Shown here one piece after another: positions 49,108-62,725 of a stretch of 64,000 nucleotides of DNA. A program made the position numbers and the translations under genes. The notes beneath the pieces are model-generated. The model was not told the DNA's origin. It worked only from the letters and a program-made list of their open reading frames with translations, and did no database searches. Source of the DNA: Atrina japonica (taxonomy: Eukaryota; Mollusca; Bivalvia; Pterioida; Pinnidae). Where the stretch lies: assembly GCA_030159075.1 (NCBI GenBank), contig BROG01000295.1, positions 62,001 through 126,000 on the forward strand, given 5' to 3'. Each line of letters begins with the position of its first letter. The stretch's first letter is position 1.

Positions 49108-50060
49108 CATAAAATCTTACATAACGTTAATGTACCAATCAGAACTTTACATAATGTATATGTACCCATCAGGACTGTTACATAACGTATATATACCAAT
49201 CGGATCTCTGACATAACGTATATGTACCAATCACATCTCTGCATAACGTATATGTACCAATCACATCTCTGCATAACGTATATGTACCAATCACATCTCT
49301 GCATAACGTATATGTACCAATCAGAACTCATCATAACGTATATGTACCAATGGAATCTCTTACATAACGTATATGTACCCATCAGGACTGTTACATAACG
49401 TATATGTACCAATCAGACATCTAACATAACGTATATGTACCAATCAGATCTATCACATAACGTATATGTACCCATCAGGACTGTTACATAACGTATATAT
49501 ACCAATCGGACCTCTTACATAACGTATATGTACCCATCAGGACTGTTACATAACGTACATGTACCAATCAGACATCTAACATAACGTATATGTACCAATC
49601 AGATCTATCACATAACGTATATGTACCCATCAGGACTGTTACATAACGTATATGTACCAATCAGAACTGTACATAAATTATATGTACCAAGCAGATCTCT
49701 CATATAACGTACATGTATATGTATCCATCAGGACTGTACCTAACGTATATGTTCTGACATGTATATGTACCAATCAGATCTCTTACATAGTGTGTATGTG
49801 TACCAATCAGAAATCTACATAATGTATATGTACCAAAAAGATCTCTTACATAACGTGTATGTGAACCAATCAGAACTCAACATAATGTATATGTACCAAT
49901 CAGAAATCTACATAATGTATATGTACCAATCAGATTTCTACATAACGTGTATGTGAACCAATCAGAACTCAACATAATGTATATGTACCAATCAGAAATC
50001 TACATAATGTATATGTACCAATCAAATTTCTACATTACGTATAAGTACCAATCAGAAACC
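49108..50060. repeat. Minisatellite, about 30-bp unit
   Basis: The unit is CATAACGTATATGTACCAAT plus about 10 variable bases (CAGATCTCTTA, CACATCTCTG, CAGGACTGTTA). The 20-bp half is strongly conserved while the 10-bp half varies among a few recurring types arranged in order; a run of three identical CACATCTCTG units lies at 49220-49315. Confidence 0.96.
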
Positions 50061-50141
50061 CCTACCCTTGTGGTAAGAATCTGAAGTCATTGGGAATCTC
50101 TTGTATTGGGCAGCTAGGATCTTGTCACGAATGTATATATT

Positions 50142-50320
50142 TCCTTACCCACGCAACACACCCATGTACGATTATGTTATCCCACGCAACACACCCATGT
50201 ACGATTATGTTATTCCACGCAACACACCGATGTACGATTATGTTATTCCACGCAACACACCCATGTACGATTATCGTATCCCACGCAACACACCCATGTA
50301 TGATTATGTTATTCCACACA
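50142..50320. repeat. Minisatellite, 33-bp unit
   Basis: Five to six copies of CCACGCAACACACCCATGTA plus CGATTATGTTATT. As 33 is a multiple of 3, short frames stay open on both strands (HATHPCTIMLF on plus, HGCVAWNNIIV on minus); not regarded as genes. Confidence 0.95.
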
Positions 50321-50879
50321 TGCATCATACTTGCACAATGTATATATATATTTACATTTGCAAAACAACACCAGCAATTTAACGACAGTTACAAACTTGT
50401 ATACTACTATCACAAAGCAGGTTACCGGGAACAATAAGAAGAAATGTATCACACGGTCAATAAGTACGCGAACTAATTATTCTTGACTTTTACTGCATAT
50501 AGAAATAGTGTTTATTTTTGTCCTAACGTTTACATAAGTATCTCCTGTTACGTAGTTTACCCTGTATCTGTTGTAATATTATATATCTGTTATATAGCTG
50601 TCGCTTTTGTCATATAATAATACTCACTTAGAAGTGACATTGACTCTTTTCCTTGTAATGAGCAAATATTGATGTACGCCAATAAATATATAATGATAAT
50701 TAAAGGTATGCATACCTGTTTAGACGTAAAGTCTATATCTATTTACAAATGTTTACATTCTCTGTGAAACACAATGCATGAACAATATTGAATTTCATGT
50801 CATCATTGTTCTTATGGGCATAAATCATCATTAGAAGACTGCGCATGCTTTAATAATGTCATAATTATCTCCTACAAAA
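50321..50879. other. AT-rich DNA upstream of a possible first exon
   Basis: An ACTGCGCATGC sequence at 50838-50848 resembles the core of NRF1-type promoter sites and lies 32 bp before the ATG at 50880. Nothing else was recognised. Confidence 0.3.
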
Positions 50880-50928
50880 ATGGCGACCACTCATATCAAT
50901 AAAAAGCAATTACGAACATCAGTAACGG
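50880..50928 (+). CDS. Speculative first coding exon
   Basis: ATGGCG in good start context (AAAATGG) opens 16 codons, MATTHINKKQLRTSVT, that end at a consensus donor ACGG|GTAAGG. A CpG-containing NRF1-like site sits just upstream. The peptide is not recognised, and no following exon could be identified on the plus strand, so chance or a decayed gene remains possible. Confidence 0.22.
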
Positions 50929-51661
50929 GTAAGGCGACACTGTATGATGACAATAGAAATAACAACTACTTTAACATTTGCACCTGGGTAAAAAGATCAT
51001 CCTGCCGCATGATTTCAGGTAATAAGTGTGAAAAGAGAATAAAATTACTGTGTTAAATTTCCGTAATGTATTGACATTGTGAAAAAAAAAGATATAATTT
51101 GTGAAACATATCCTTTAGCAGGAAATAGGTTTAGATTAGTTTGTGTGTAATTAGATAAATTAAAGATGTACATAGTCATTGACACGATACAATGCCGGAC
51201 TATTCTTCACGACTTTTACAATTTGGTGATTTTATTTGACTGTTAATTATATCAAAATATAAGTAAAGTAATAAAAGGGGTAATAGGCTTTAACGGCATT
51301 TTACACAAACTATTTATACAAAAGAAAGGAATCAAAAGATAGATTGTCAATTCCTAGTTTTTACCATTTCTACATAAAAGGGTAGTTGTATCATATCAAG
51401 TGCCCTTCTATAAAATTACACGACATTAATACGAATTATGCAGAACACTGGCCAGTAAACAATGTAGTACAGATCATAATGATAACGACAAAACTAACAT
51501 TTTAGAGTTGCCCTACCCAAATATGGTTATAGACGAAGTTTATCTTCGTAGAAGCGTGGGTTTCCGCAAGGTTTTCCCTTACGACCATTTTTTCACATGT
51601 CGATGGCAAGAAACAGAAGATACTGAAACATAATGAGCTAATCATTAAAACGTACAATTGA
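50929..51661. other. AT-rich DNA, nothing recognised
   Basis: Would be an intron if the exon at 50880 is real; no exon was seen. Confidence 0.4.
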
Positions 51662-51870
51662 CCTTATCACCAAACCACCGAATTTGACTAGAAAGGTTTC
51701 CATGGAACGTTTGCGACGGGTGTGGCATGCCAGCAGAAGACGCTGACTCCTTCCGGACACCTGGTCTTATCCCGTTTGGGATTCGCAATTGTTCTTCATG
51801 TTGCGACCATTTACACATCTAATTCGTCGTATTATAATGGACTTGAGTTCTGATTATCGAATGGTACTTT
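51662..51870 (+). mobile_element. Retroelement tail B, copy 3
   Basis: GGTTTCCATGGAACGTTTGC, GACGCTGACTCCTTCCGGAC and TTATCCCGTTTGGGATTCGC are shared with the copies at 28690 and 44190. It ends about 35 bp before the next retroelement fragment. Confidence 0.75.
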
Positions 51871-51905
51871 TTCAATTTTACTTATTATAAAAGCAATGTT
51901 AATCA

Positions 51906-52735
51906 TATGTGGAAACTAAAAAATTTACAAACAGCTTTCAGAAAATTTAAAGACATATGTTTTTTTTAAAACCCATAATGTCCGCAAGATAAAATAAAAG
52001 ACGTTGAGACTTTTTTGTATCATTGACATCTGGTATTTTCCCACTAAAAGTGGTACTTGGAAATTAGAATACTTAGTCATTGGTTATCATGATACTGATT
52101 TCGTCCAGCATCACGCTGATTCAACAGAAAACCGAAGGCATTTCAATGGGAACAAATTTTGCCACTTCATAAGCTAGCCTATTTCTTTATTTACATGAAG
52201 CAGACTTCATTCTGGATCATTGATAATGAAAGTTTCATCCGTATGTGAAGGAGGTATATCCCGGTGAACTAGAATTGACAGATACCACTGAATACCCTTC
52301 CTACTTGGACACATTATTTACTATCAACTCAGAGGCGAAATTAACAACCAAGCTATACGACAAACGTGATTAAATGGGTTTTCCTATTGTCAAATTATCA
52401 TATTTAGATAGTAATAATTCTCAGGTTGTTTCGCTTTCATATGATGTTTTCGCAGATGACCCGATCATCCAGTTCATGTTCAACGTAGGAACATTTCATA
52501 TACAGAGGCAAACTATTTAGTACTGATAAAATGTTTCCACAAAGATAACAGGAATCGCGTTTAATGTCAACATTTCGCAAATTTTACTGTCGTTATAATT
52601 ACATTGTTTTGAATTACAATGCTAGACTGAGTCAAATGTTGAATTGCGTATTAGATAGTGGTTGTTGATGTGTCTTTACCGATTATGACGAGGATTCATT
52701 TCTCAATTATTGCTTTGGAGTTTCACTGTTCTGAT
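51906..52735 (+). pseudogene. Penelope-like reverse transcriptase, heavily decayed copy
   Basis: It starts at MWKLKN (51906), aligned to the QMWILKN site of the copy at 30130, and retains GISMGTNFAT (52137), FLYLHEADFI, FHPYVKEVYPGELELTDTTE, AKLTTKLYDKRD and TFRKFYCRYN (about 52570). A deletion around 52215 removes the YIDD catalytic block, and many stops and frameshifts interrupt it. The 3' region is recognisable to about 52735 but the ACTTTGGTATCTGAG end is missing. Sequence differences from the 45045 copy are larger than among the other copies, suggesting an older or different subfamily. Confidence 0.75.
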
Positions 52736-53339
52736 TGGCAACGGGTATTTTATCATTAAATGGAAAATCCTGGTCTAAATATTGTTTGTGGATGAAATTG
52801 ATTGTTAATAGTTTCGGAATTTTTATGACAGAAAATGTTTTTCGCCTCAACTTGTGAAAGTTATGGTGTGATTGTTAATTGTCATTCATTAACTGACCTA
52901 GGTCACTAGGTCAGCCAAATGTTAAGGTTTTGTTGATTGTTTTTATTAAAATCATTTCAATACATCACATTTTCAGAATAATAGTAAAAAATGATGATTC
53001 AAATTACTTTCATATTCACTTAAATCATCACCCCTGATAAAAATGGACTCTTCTGTAAATCAATGACTTAGACCAGTTCAAATGTGTGTGTAGGGCTAAA
53101 TGGATTAATGCACACACGCCTTATTAAACAGGTTCACAAAAAAATGTTCTCTTCATCGAAACAGATAAGCTACGATAGAATAAATATCAACAAAACATCA
53201 ATATATTTATCGAGGAAACCTGTTCTGATTTGAATATAAATGTTTTCTGGTTTTCTCTACCGAATTTTTCATACCAATTTAACCTTTATTAAAGGGCTGG
53301 TTAAAACTCAAGTATGTAGCGGCCATGTACAAAAGTTGT
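52736..53339. other. AT-rich DNA, nothing recognised
   Basis: Contains the short imperfect palindrome TGACCTAGGTCACTAGGTCA at 52896-52915. Confidence 0.5.
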
Positions 53340-53378
53340 ATTCTAAGATTTATACCTGGTATCTGAGATGTTTTATAT
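53340..53378 (+). mobile_element. Element tail fragment beside a microsatellite
   Basis: GATTTATACCTGGTATCTGA then GATGTTTTATATT equals the last 35 bp of the retroelement 3' end. A (CA)n array begins 22 bp later. Confidence 0.65.
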
Positions 53379-53399
53379 TGTATCTCATGCTTTAAATCG

Positions 53400-53565
<166 letters not shown>

Positions 53566-54600
53566 TTTTCATTAATACACCTTTATTATCTTTAATTTTT
53601 AAAATTACTTAATCAACTGCATAATGTTTATACGCGAGGCAGTTGTCATTTTTATGAACATTAAACGATACTACAAATGACTAAGTTAGCTATATTACAT
53701 CTGTAAAGGTACGATGTGGTTATATTATCCCGAAGACTTACAACTAAATATCTTTTGAGCTTATAACGTATTAAGAAATCTTTTTCCATAATTTAGACAA
53801 AACCTATAAAAAGCAATCAGACACTCAATTTAACCAAAATGGCACTCTTGTTGATAGATAAAATCTGTTATGTCATTCATCCGTACCATCGCTCCAACAA
53901 TTAGTTGGATATGTAAATGTGTTTCCTCATAAATCAATTAAATAATGTCTGTTTATGAAATAACCACGGTAAAACCACCAAAATAACATAAATGATAGTT
54001 AAATTTGGGTAATACTTATCAACAAATAAGACAATTTCATGCAGGTGGAATCTAAATTGTGATAATTATAAAAATTTGTCAATTAAAACACTTCGCCTTT
54101 TGAAATCACACTATTCTATCTGACAAAATTTATTTTAGAACATTTATTTTAATATCGTCTACAGGGACAGGTCTTCTTTATTTATCATTTACTTTGGTAT
54201 ATAAATAGCAAAAAAATAGAAATGAATAATTATTTAACGACAACAATACAGTTAGCATGAAATCACCCACACAGCAATGTGTAGCTGTAAAAACATTCTA
54301 GTTCTACAAAGACAAATCCTTAAAATTATCAACAATACAAGGTGTATTTAAATATTAAACACTGTAGTTTACACTAAGTTGTCTGGATTTTGTTTATGTA
54401 GAAATCTAGGTTTTATTATAATTTCTGTGGAATTGTATAATAATAGTATCGATTTTACATTTATGAAAATGTTTTCGTTTATTGATGATAACACCTGAAA
54501 TACACCACTCTCTTACTGCAACATTCATCATATTAATGGTAAATCAGAGTCAAACCCTAATTACCAATGAACATATAACTATCAAATTAATTATATACTT
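53566..54600. other. AT-rich DNA, nothing recognised
   Basis: TTTACTTTGGTATATAAATAG at 54188-54208 may be another short copy of the tail motif. No gene supported. Confidence 0.45.
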
Positions 54601-54745
54601 ACTGTAAACCTGGGAATTTTCGCTCCCGTTTAATTTTTGTTATTTTCGCCCTCGAGACTATGGTGATTTAGGACGAATTTAAGACGGGGTGAATATGGTG
54701 TCTGAAAGGGCGAAAAAAAACAGACTTACAGAGGCGAAAATAACA
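54601..54745. mobile_element. Dispersed 'GCGAAAATT' repeat, copy 2
   Basis: It begins ACTGTAAACCTGGGAATTTT and ends AGAGGCGAAAATAAC. GACGAATTTAAGACGGGGTG is shared with 15866-15880. It has inverted TTTTCGCC/GGGCGAAAA motifs. Confidence 0.6.
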
Positions 54746-54902
54746 CAACAGGTTGTTAAATTTAACGTCAAGTTAACCAATGTTAAACCAATGGGCTAAC
54801 TTTAGATTAAATTTAACAATGTGTTGTGCAACTGGGTCCACATGTGGGATTTCAAGGTATACATTCAAATCAATTATATAAACATATATCTTCAAAATTT
54901 AA

Positions 54903-55085
54903 TTTGGACTTTGACTGAGGACTCACGGCGGGTGTGACCGGTCGACAGAGGATGCTTACTCCTCCATGGCACCTGATCCCGCCTCTTGATTTCCAGGTTC
55001 CGTGTTGGTCCATTTTTATTTCACGTGTTGGTCCAAGTTTTGTACCTGTATCCTGGACTGGTATCTGAGATTTTTTATATTTTGA
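54903..55085 (+). mobile_element. Penelope-like element 3' tail
   Basis: GACTCACGGCGGGTGTGACC, GGCACCTGATCCCGCCTCTT and GGTATCTGAGATTTTTTATA. A short duplication (CACGTGTTGGTCCAAGTTTT repeating the GTTGGTCC block) lies within. Confidence 0.8.
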
Positions 55086-55244
55086 AACATCAGTTAACTT
55101 TTATAATTGAAGAGTAATTTTTTTTAATAAACCTGAAAATTAACATATTTAAAGATTAATAAGAGATTGCAACAAATCCATTTTACAAATATAAAAGAGA
55201 ATCAGCAGACAGAATACAAATAAAACTACATAAATACGTAGCTC

Positions 55245-55395
55245 CGAAATAGAACAGATGTGGGATCAGGTGACATGGAGGAATTAACATCCCCTGTCGA
55301 CCGGTCACACCTACCATGGCGTCAAATTACAATGCAAACAATTGAAGAACTCGTCACAATCGGTAAAGACAACCTAACAACTACTATCAAACCAT
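55245..55395 (-). mobile_element. Penelope-like element 3' fragment, inverted
   Basis: The minus strand carries GGTGTGACCGGTCGACAGGG, TTAATTCCTCCATGTCACCT and upstream TTGTGACGAGTTCTTCAATT. It has the opposite orientation to the copy 160 bp to the left. Confidence 0.75.
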
Positions 55396-56157
55396 TATAG
55401 TTCATGTTAGCCGAGAATCTTTTTAGACTTTTGCTGACGCCATTGACGCGAAAATGCCGTTCAACTAGCAAACGTAGAACATTCCTTCATTGAAGCACGA
55501 AGCGTCGAGAGGATGTAGGTGCGGGGGTCTTTTTTGTGTAGGCTACAGTCTTTTAGCCTCTATGAAATATACGCCGCTGGAAGATAATGCTGAAGATAGT
55601 TCAAGGGAATGTAAAGTTATATAATAAGTATATTACAACAAATGGCGGTATTTAATCTGTCAGAACTACCAGGTGCCGAACATTGCATTTGTCATTTCAG
55701 GTTTTTTGTTCTTTTGATATGCCGTTTAGATACTATTGTATCCTAAACGCGAAAATATTTTCTAGTGAAATGAATAATAAGTATTTCTTCTCCAAAGTGA
55801 TCACAGTGTTAACAAAAGAAGAAAAGGTATTATTTGATTCAGTTTATTTGTTCAATATCAACGGAGAGACATTTCCATCAAATCGTTTTGAATTATTTTG
55901 TCACCTCTGTAACATCTTGTTTAATTGGCAAAGAGAACCTGTCACAAAATGTTTGCTAAAGTGAACACTTATTCAGGTATAAGTATATCAGAGATTGCCA
56001 ATTAATCTGTATGAATGAGTTTAACATTAAGTTCGACCCCAGGTAATCGATCGAAACGCAGCCACGTCAAGGTGCATCAAATTAAAGTGATATGACATTT
56101 CATTCACTTTGAATAGACATGTCAATGTGACATGTAAAATGATATTTCAAAAACTTT
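55396..56157. other. Less AT-rich patch and open frame, no supported gene
   Basis: A CpG-containing patch (55440-55570) precedes an ATGGCGGTATTTAATC at 55642 that opens 34 codons. A 93-codon frame at 55683-55964 overlaps it in another frame. Neither is recognisable. Confidence 0.35.
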
Positions 56158-56672
56158 AAAATGGGGTAGGTTTACGTAAAATTTAGTGGAAGGTTTTCTT
56201 TAGTCAAGTAAAATGATACAAGGAGGAAGGTTACGAAAAGATCCAGTCGAAGCTGTAGCTAAGTAAAACGATACGAAGAGGAAGGTTTATGTAATGTAAT
56301 TTTAATAGATAGGATGAATGTTTGTGTCAATCTTTAGTAGAGGGTTTCCTGCAAACAAGCAAAATGATACGAGGAGGAAGGTTTATATGTAAGTTAAGTA
56401 GGAGGTTTCCTATAGCCGAGTAAAATGATACGAGGAGGAAGGTTTACACGTAAGTTAAGTAGGGGGTTTCCTATAGCCGAATAAAATGATATGAGGAAGG
56501 TTTACATGTAGGTTTAGTTGAGGGTTTCCTGTAATCCAGTAAAATGATACGAGGAGGAAGGTTTATGTTTAAGGTTAGTAGAGGGGAGAGTTTCCTATAA
56601 CCAGGTAAAATGATACGAGGACGAAGGTTTTAGTAAAACTTAAGTAGAAGGTTTCCTGTAGCTAGGTGAAAT
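56158..56672 (+). repeat. Minisatellite, about 60-bp unit
   Basis: Around eight diverged units containing AAAATGATACGAGGAGGAAG, GTTTAC, AAGTTAAGTAG and GGTTTCCTATAGCC. Units at 56360-56530 are the most regular. Confidence 0.93.
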
Positions 56673-56771
56673 GAAAGTCTTTATTCTAATTTTAACTCAA
56701 AAGTTCGGGATCCTTAGATATACTCCATGATGTCATCGAGCTAAAAAATGTTGATGCAATGAAGTACATTT

Positions 56772-56961
56772 GAACCTCGCAATTAAGACCACCTAACTGA
56801 CTGACTCAAACTGGTCTGATTAGTGAGGTGGTCTCATAAGTAAGGTTCTGTACTAATTAAATCTTTTTCAAGAGAATTGAAATTTATGTTCCGAAATGCG
56901 AGGTGGTCTCCTTAGCGAGGTGGTCTCCTTAGCGAGGTGGTATTTAGGCGAGGTTCCACTG
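56772..56961 (+). mobile_element. Dispersed repeat E, copy 2
   Basis: GAACCTCGCAATTAAGACCA, CTCAAACTGGTCTGATTAGT and GGCGAGGTTCCACTGTCA. It contains two consecutive copies of GCGAGGTGGTCTCCTTA at 56899 and 56917. Partner at 29751-29907. Confidence 0.65.
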
Positions 56962-57835
56962 TCATTACTAAATGTTAACATGTTTTACAAAATTGCAATT
57001 ACATCTCTTAATAGTAGCGTTTTTAAGAGAATCTGCTTATTGTGGGAGGAAATTGCAATACCCGTAGAAACCTCATGTGATCACACCCAAGCTGTTTATC
57101 GAAAACTGTAAACTTCGTGATTCCTATATGGTGCTTTGTAGAGATCCTAAATTACTAACATTTTAAACTTGTGTGAAGATTACATCTTTATTAAGTAATT
57201 ATTGCCATTAATTATTGTATTTAATTTTCGTGCGTATTTAAACCTGACAACATTCTATTACGAGTGACTAGGATAGAGCTAGGCTATTACACTTGGAGAT
57301 ATACTAATAATGCACAACACTTAGATTACAAGTTGTGAATTCCTCACGTACGTGTGACATAATACATTCATGTAAGTGTGAAGAAGGCGAAATTCGTGAA
57401 TATTAGGTTAACTTTTGAATTGCCGAAATAACTCAATATATAAATTGTTATTAACTTGACTCTCACTATATTCTTTATTTAATATGTAATTGTGTCAGTA
57501 AGTGTTACACGAGAAATAGGTTTAGTCATGGGTTCATTTGATTTATGGCGGTGGGTCTAGATACCGTCTGCTTCACTTGAAGTTGTGAAATAATTTATAA
57601 TATAAACAAGATTAACACAAAGCTAGCCATTCAAAAACCAGACAATAATGTTAACACAGATTCTCGGTGACATGAATAAAACCACAAATATTGAATTCTA
57701 TTTTGGCGTAGAAAAGATGAATAACGACCTTGAAAAGCTGTGGCTGTATAATATAATATGCTATTATTAGAAACAATCCTGGTCAGGAAAATTTCACACT
57801 TATTGCAAAATAAAAAATGTCTAAATTAGAATGAC

Positions 57836-57840
<5 letters not shown>
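56962..57840. other. AT-rich DNA, nothing recognised
   Basis: No supported gene, RNA or dispersed repeat. Confidence 0.5.

Positions 57841-57902
<62 letters not shown>
57841..57902. repeat. (TC)n microsatellite
   Basis: 62 bp of uninterrupted CT/TC. Confidence 0.98.
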
Positions 57903-57905
<3 letters not shown>

Positions 57906-58620
57906 AATGCTAAATAATAAAATCATGTGGAGTAGCAGGTAATTGTGACACCAAATTGTCATCAATGTTCTTATTTTAAAATATCAAATATATATTTGAA
58001 ACAAATGACCACGCCATCTTTTACCACAAAATCACTAAGCTATTCCCATTATCACATTATGTAGCCTATACTGAAATTTATGAAGCAATAAGAATTTAAG
58101 AATATTTAACAAATTCGTCTTCCTAGGCTTATATTACTATTCTCTCATGTCAGGTTAGTCGAAAATACCATGAATACGACAACATCAAGACCCTTTAGCA
58201 ATCTTATCAGCGATATTTTAAGCTTTTATATTGCAGATCTTAGGAAGATTAAGAGATCCAAATTTAGATAAACATGGTACTTTTCGTTGCGATAGTGTTT
58301 ATAATTGTATATTAAACTCATATCTTGAATATTATCTTGCCAATTACAAAGACATTAATGTCACGGCACCATCAGCATTTTACGTGTTAATATTCGTCAT
58401 TAAGCTTTGGTGTAATGGATGATGATAACTGGTCAGCCCCAATTTTGATTATTGACTAATGCAACCCAGTACCTGAGACATAACTTTAATCTATAAAGCA
58501 TTCAATGGACATCTAAGATATGAAAAGTTCAATCACAACTTATAGTAGTGATATATAAGTATAGTAATGATATAGTAAATCAATCAGGACAGAGAAAAGT
58601 GGAATGTTTTTTTTATTCAT
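57903..58620. other. AT-rich DNA, nothing recognised
   Basis: A 63-codon frame at 58231-58422 (MQILGRLRDPNLDKHGTFRC...) has no clear splice sites and is left uncalled. Confidence 0.45.
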
Positions 58621-58822
58621 GGTCTAGTACCAGTAAGGGCCACACTGATCCATTCACTTACTTATCTGTACCTTTTTAGTATTTTTTAGTAGGCTAGTAC
58701 CAGTAAGGGCCACACTGATCCATTCACTTACTTATCTGTACCTTTTTAGTATTTTATCAGTAGGCTAGTACCAGTAAGGGTCATACTGATCCATTCACTT
58801 ACTTATCTGTACTTTTTAGTGG
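58621..58822 (+). repeat. Tandem repeat, about 70-bp unit, three copies
   Basis: CTAGTACCAGTAAGGGCCAC, ACTGATCCATTCACTTACTT and ATCTGTACCTTTTTAG are nearly identical in units starting at about 58623, 58693 and 58764. Confidence 0.95.
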
Positions 58823-58963
58823 GTGGGGACAAATTCAATACATTCCATAAAGAAAAAATATATACCTTTTGAATTTTTTTTCTTGTCATTTGAAACATAT
58901 ATTTGAAATAAGATAAACATGTTTCATTTTCGTGTAAAAGTTTTCGCGAAAAATTCATCAATA

Positions 58964-59171
<208 letters not shown>

Positions 59172-59237
59172 GTGTTACTTTTGGTCCTGCTAGTAAACGT
59201 ATCAATGTGTTCTTAGAATACAAAATTAAAACCACAG

Positions 59238-59262
59238 ATACCAAAATATCTTCAAAGTGATT
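59238..59262 (-). mobile_element. Possible element tail fragment
   Basis: ACCACAGATACCAAAATATC resembles the minus-strand tail motif and lies between the (TA)n array and the next minisatellite. Confidence 0.4.
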
Positions 59263-59285
59263 CAAAATCAAACCGCTAAATCCTG

Positions 59286-59725
59286 CATTATCATCTAGAG
59301 AGATCTTCATCATCTAGATAGATCGTCATCATCATCTAGATAGATCTTCATCATCTAGATAGATCTTCATCATTTAGATAGATATATCATCATCATCTAG
59401 ATAGATCGTCATCATCATCTAGAAAGATCATCATCTAGATAGATCTTCATCATCATCTAGATAGATCATCATCATCTATATAGATCCTCATCATCATCTA
59501 GATAGATTATTATCATCTAGAGAGATCTTCATCATCTAGATAGATCTTCATCATCATCATCTAGATAGATCTTCATCATAATCTAGATAGATCTTCATCA
59601 TCATCTAGAGAGATCTTCATCATCTAGATAGCTCTTCATCATCATCTAGATAGATTATCATCATCTAGAGAGATCTTCATCATCTAGATAGATCATCATC
59701 ATAATCTAGATAGATCTTCATCAAA
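59286..59725. repeat. Minisatellite of 18- to 24-bp modules
   Basis: Modules of TCTAGATAGATCTTCATCA with one to three extra CAT triplets. Variation is almost entirely in the number of CAT triplets and in TAGATAGAT/TAGAGAGAT. Confidence 0.96.
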
Positions 59726-61234
59726 CCTTGTATTTCACTAACCAAATAGACTTGATAATATCCAAAAGTTCCTGAAATATAGCAAGACTTACCTTACTCT
59801 TATAATCTCCAAACTATGTAAGTTGCAATCCATGTTGTACGTAGCGAATGATAACATAATGAACATATCGGACATAAATGCACATACTGAAGATTTAAAC
59901 TGTCACAACTGTTTGTTTAAATTAGTTTGTCAATATTTGTTGAGCGTACCATGGGTGTCCGTTCAAAGCTTTGATATAAAGCACTGTCAGATACACTATC
60001 GGGTTTGTTTACTCCCCCATTTATAGAAATGTCACTTTCGTGAAATAAAATGGGTGGCTGAAAGTAAGTTATATCGATCATTTGGAAATAATAGTTCATT
60101 CATTCATTAGTGAAAGCAGCGCGTGCCAAAATATCCACAAACTCGGTATTGGAGTCAAGCAATTGCATTCCTTCTATATTTGCGTTTATATATTTCGAGC
60201 GTTTATTAAATGTTCACTTATAACAGTCTTCCTTCTTCAATTGTTCTGTGTAAAAGTGTATCAACATTTATATAATGAAGTTCAAACAGATTTTTGATTT
60301 GTCGGTTTTCACTTAGATGGCAAACTCATCAGCTGTGGGTGGAGTACCACAAGTCTAGATATATGTCATTGGTTTAAGTCAAAGCAGCGAGGATTCTTAA
60401 AGTACAGTTCTAACTTTGTCTTGGGGCATTAGTTATAAATCTCAAACCACATCAAAACTCGACCTTTACATCTAATTCATAGTGTTTAACGAGAGAATCG
60501 TCACAGCATGTCATAAATAGTTCAGATCCGTTAACTCGGCTTCATTTCTACCGTTTAATTGACATATTTTTTGTAATGAATAAACCTATTTATAAAGGGC
60601 ACCTGTCTATAACAGCTACTTATATTTGTTCCCTTGAGTGGCTTTTATAGATATGTTTGATTGTATAGGTTTGTATGAGGCTACAGGTCAGCTCAATGTT
60701 GAAGAAAATCTTGATATACCTATGTTTATGTCTTGTTAGAAAAATCAATATACATGTATAGACTTTTAAAAGTCCATATGATGTAAGATGGCAGGAATAA
60801 AACTTTGAAAAGAAGGTTGTGACCTGAGATATTTTAATGTCTTGCAGCCTAGTAAAGCTTTGAATCACGACACGTTTCTTCAGCCAGGTATACACTCCCT
60901 TTGACTGTTTTCTTCATCACCAATGAAGCTAGCTTTCGTCGCGTATATATGTAAAAATTAGACATTGCAATTTAATGTTCAAAATCCATAAACTGAAACA
61001 AACAAAATAAATCAAATATCTAGAGTAAAAATAACGGGTTTTAATTACAGCGGACATATTTTCTTAAAAATATATTTTCAAGCAGGTAAAAGTGCGTCTT
61101 GTTATTCCATTTTTGACAATACAAATGGTCAAAAGCAATAGCACTTGTTTATGATGTTTTAAAATGCTACTTTTCCTCAACTCTGAATGAAAGGATTATA
61201 GAACATTAGACAAGTTGTTACAAAATTGTTTAAA
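59726..61234. other. AT-rich DNA, no supported gene
   Basis: The patch 60320-60480 (AAAGCAGCGAGGATTCTTAA, TTGTCTTGGGGCATTAGTTA) is less AT-rich and looks like decayed functional or mobile sequence, but I could not identify it. Confidence 0.4.
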
Positions 61235-61730
61235 AGACATGTGTACCAGTGCACTGACACGTACATGTGTACCACTGCAGCTGACACGTACATGTGTACA
61301 CTGCAACTGACACGTACATGTGTACACTGCAACTGACACGTACACGTGTACCACTACAACTGACACGTACATGTGTACACTGCAACTGACACGTACATGT
61401 ATCCCACTGCAACTGACGCGTACATGTGTACACTGCAACTGACACGTACATGTGCACCACTGCAACTAACACGTACATGTGTACCACTGCAGCTGACACG
61501 TACATGTGTACCACTCCAACTAACACGTACATGTTTACACTGCAACTAACACGTACATGTGTACACTGTAACTAACACGTACATGTTTACCACTGCAACT
61601 AACACGTACATGTGCACCACTGCAACTAACACGTACATATGTACACTGCAACTGACACGTACATGTGTACCACTGCAGCTAACATGTACATGTGTACACT
61701 GCAACTTACACCTACATGTGTACCATGTAG
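61235..61730. repeat. Minisatellite, 26- or 27-bp unit
   Basis: The unit is ACTGCAACTGACACGTACAT plus GTGTAC or GTGTACC. The one-base length difference (CAC/CCAC) switches between 26 and 27 bp along the array. The unit core GTACATGTGTAC is close to self-complementary. Minus-strand frames across it are artefacts. Confidence 0.96.
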
Positions 61731-61764
61731 AGTATTAAAAGAAATAAATGGTTTTGTGGTAACA

Positions 61765-62725
<961 letters not shown>

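Noticed and set aside
55683..55964. 93-codon plus-strand frame after an AG acceptor-like site
   Set aside because: Overlaps another short frame, no recognised motif, no supporting neighbour exons.
61196..61545. Minus-strand frames of up to 100 codons with CTCQLQ-type repeats
   Set aside because: Artefact of the 26/27-bp minisatellite; the frame changes with unit length.
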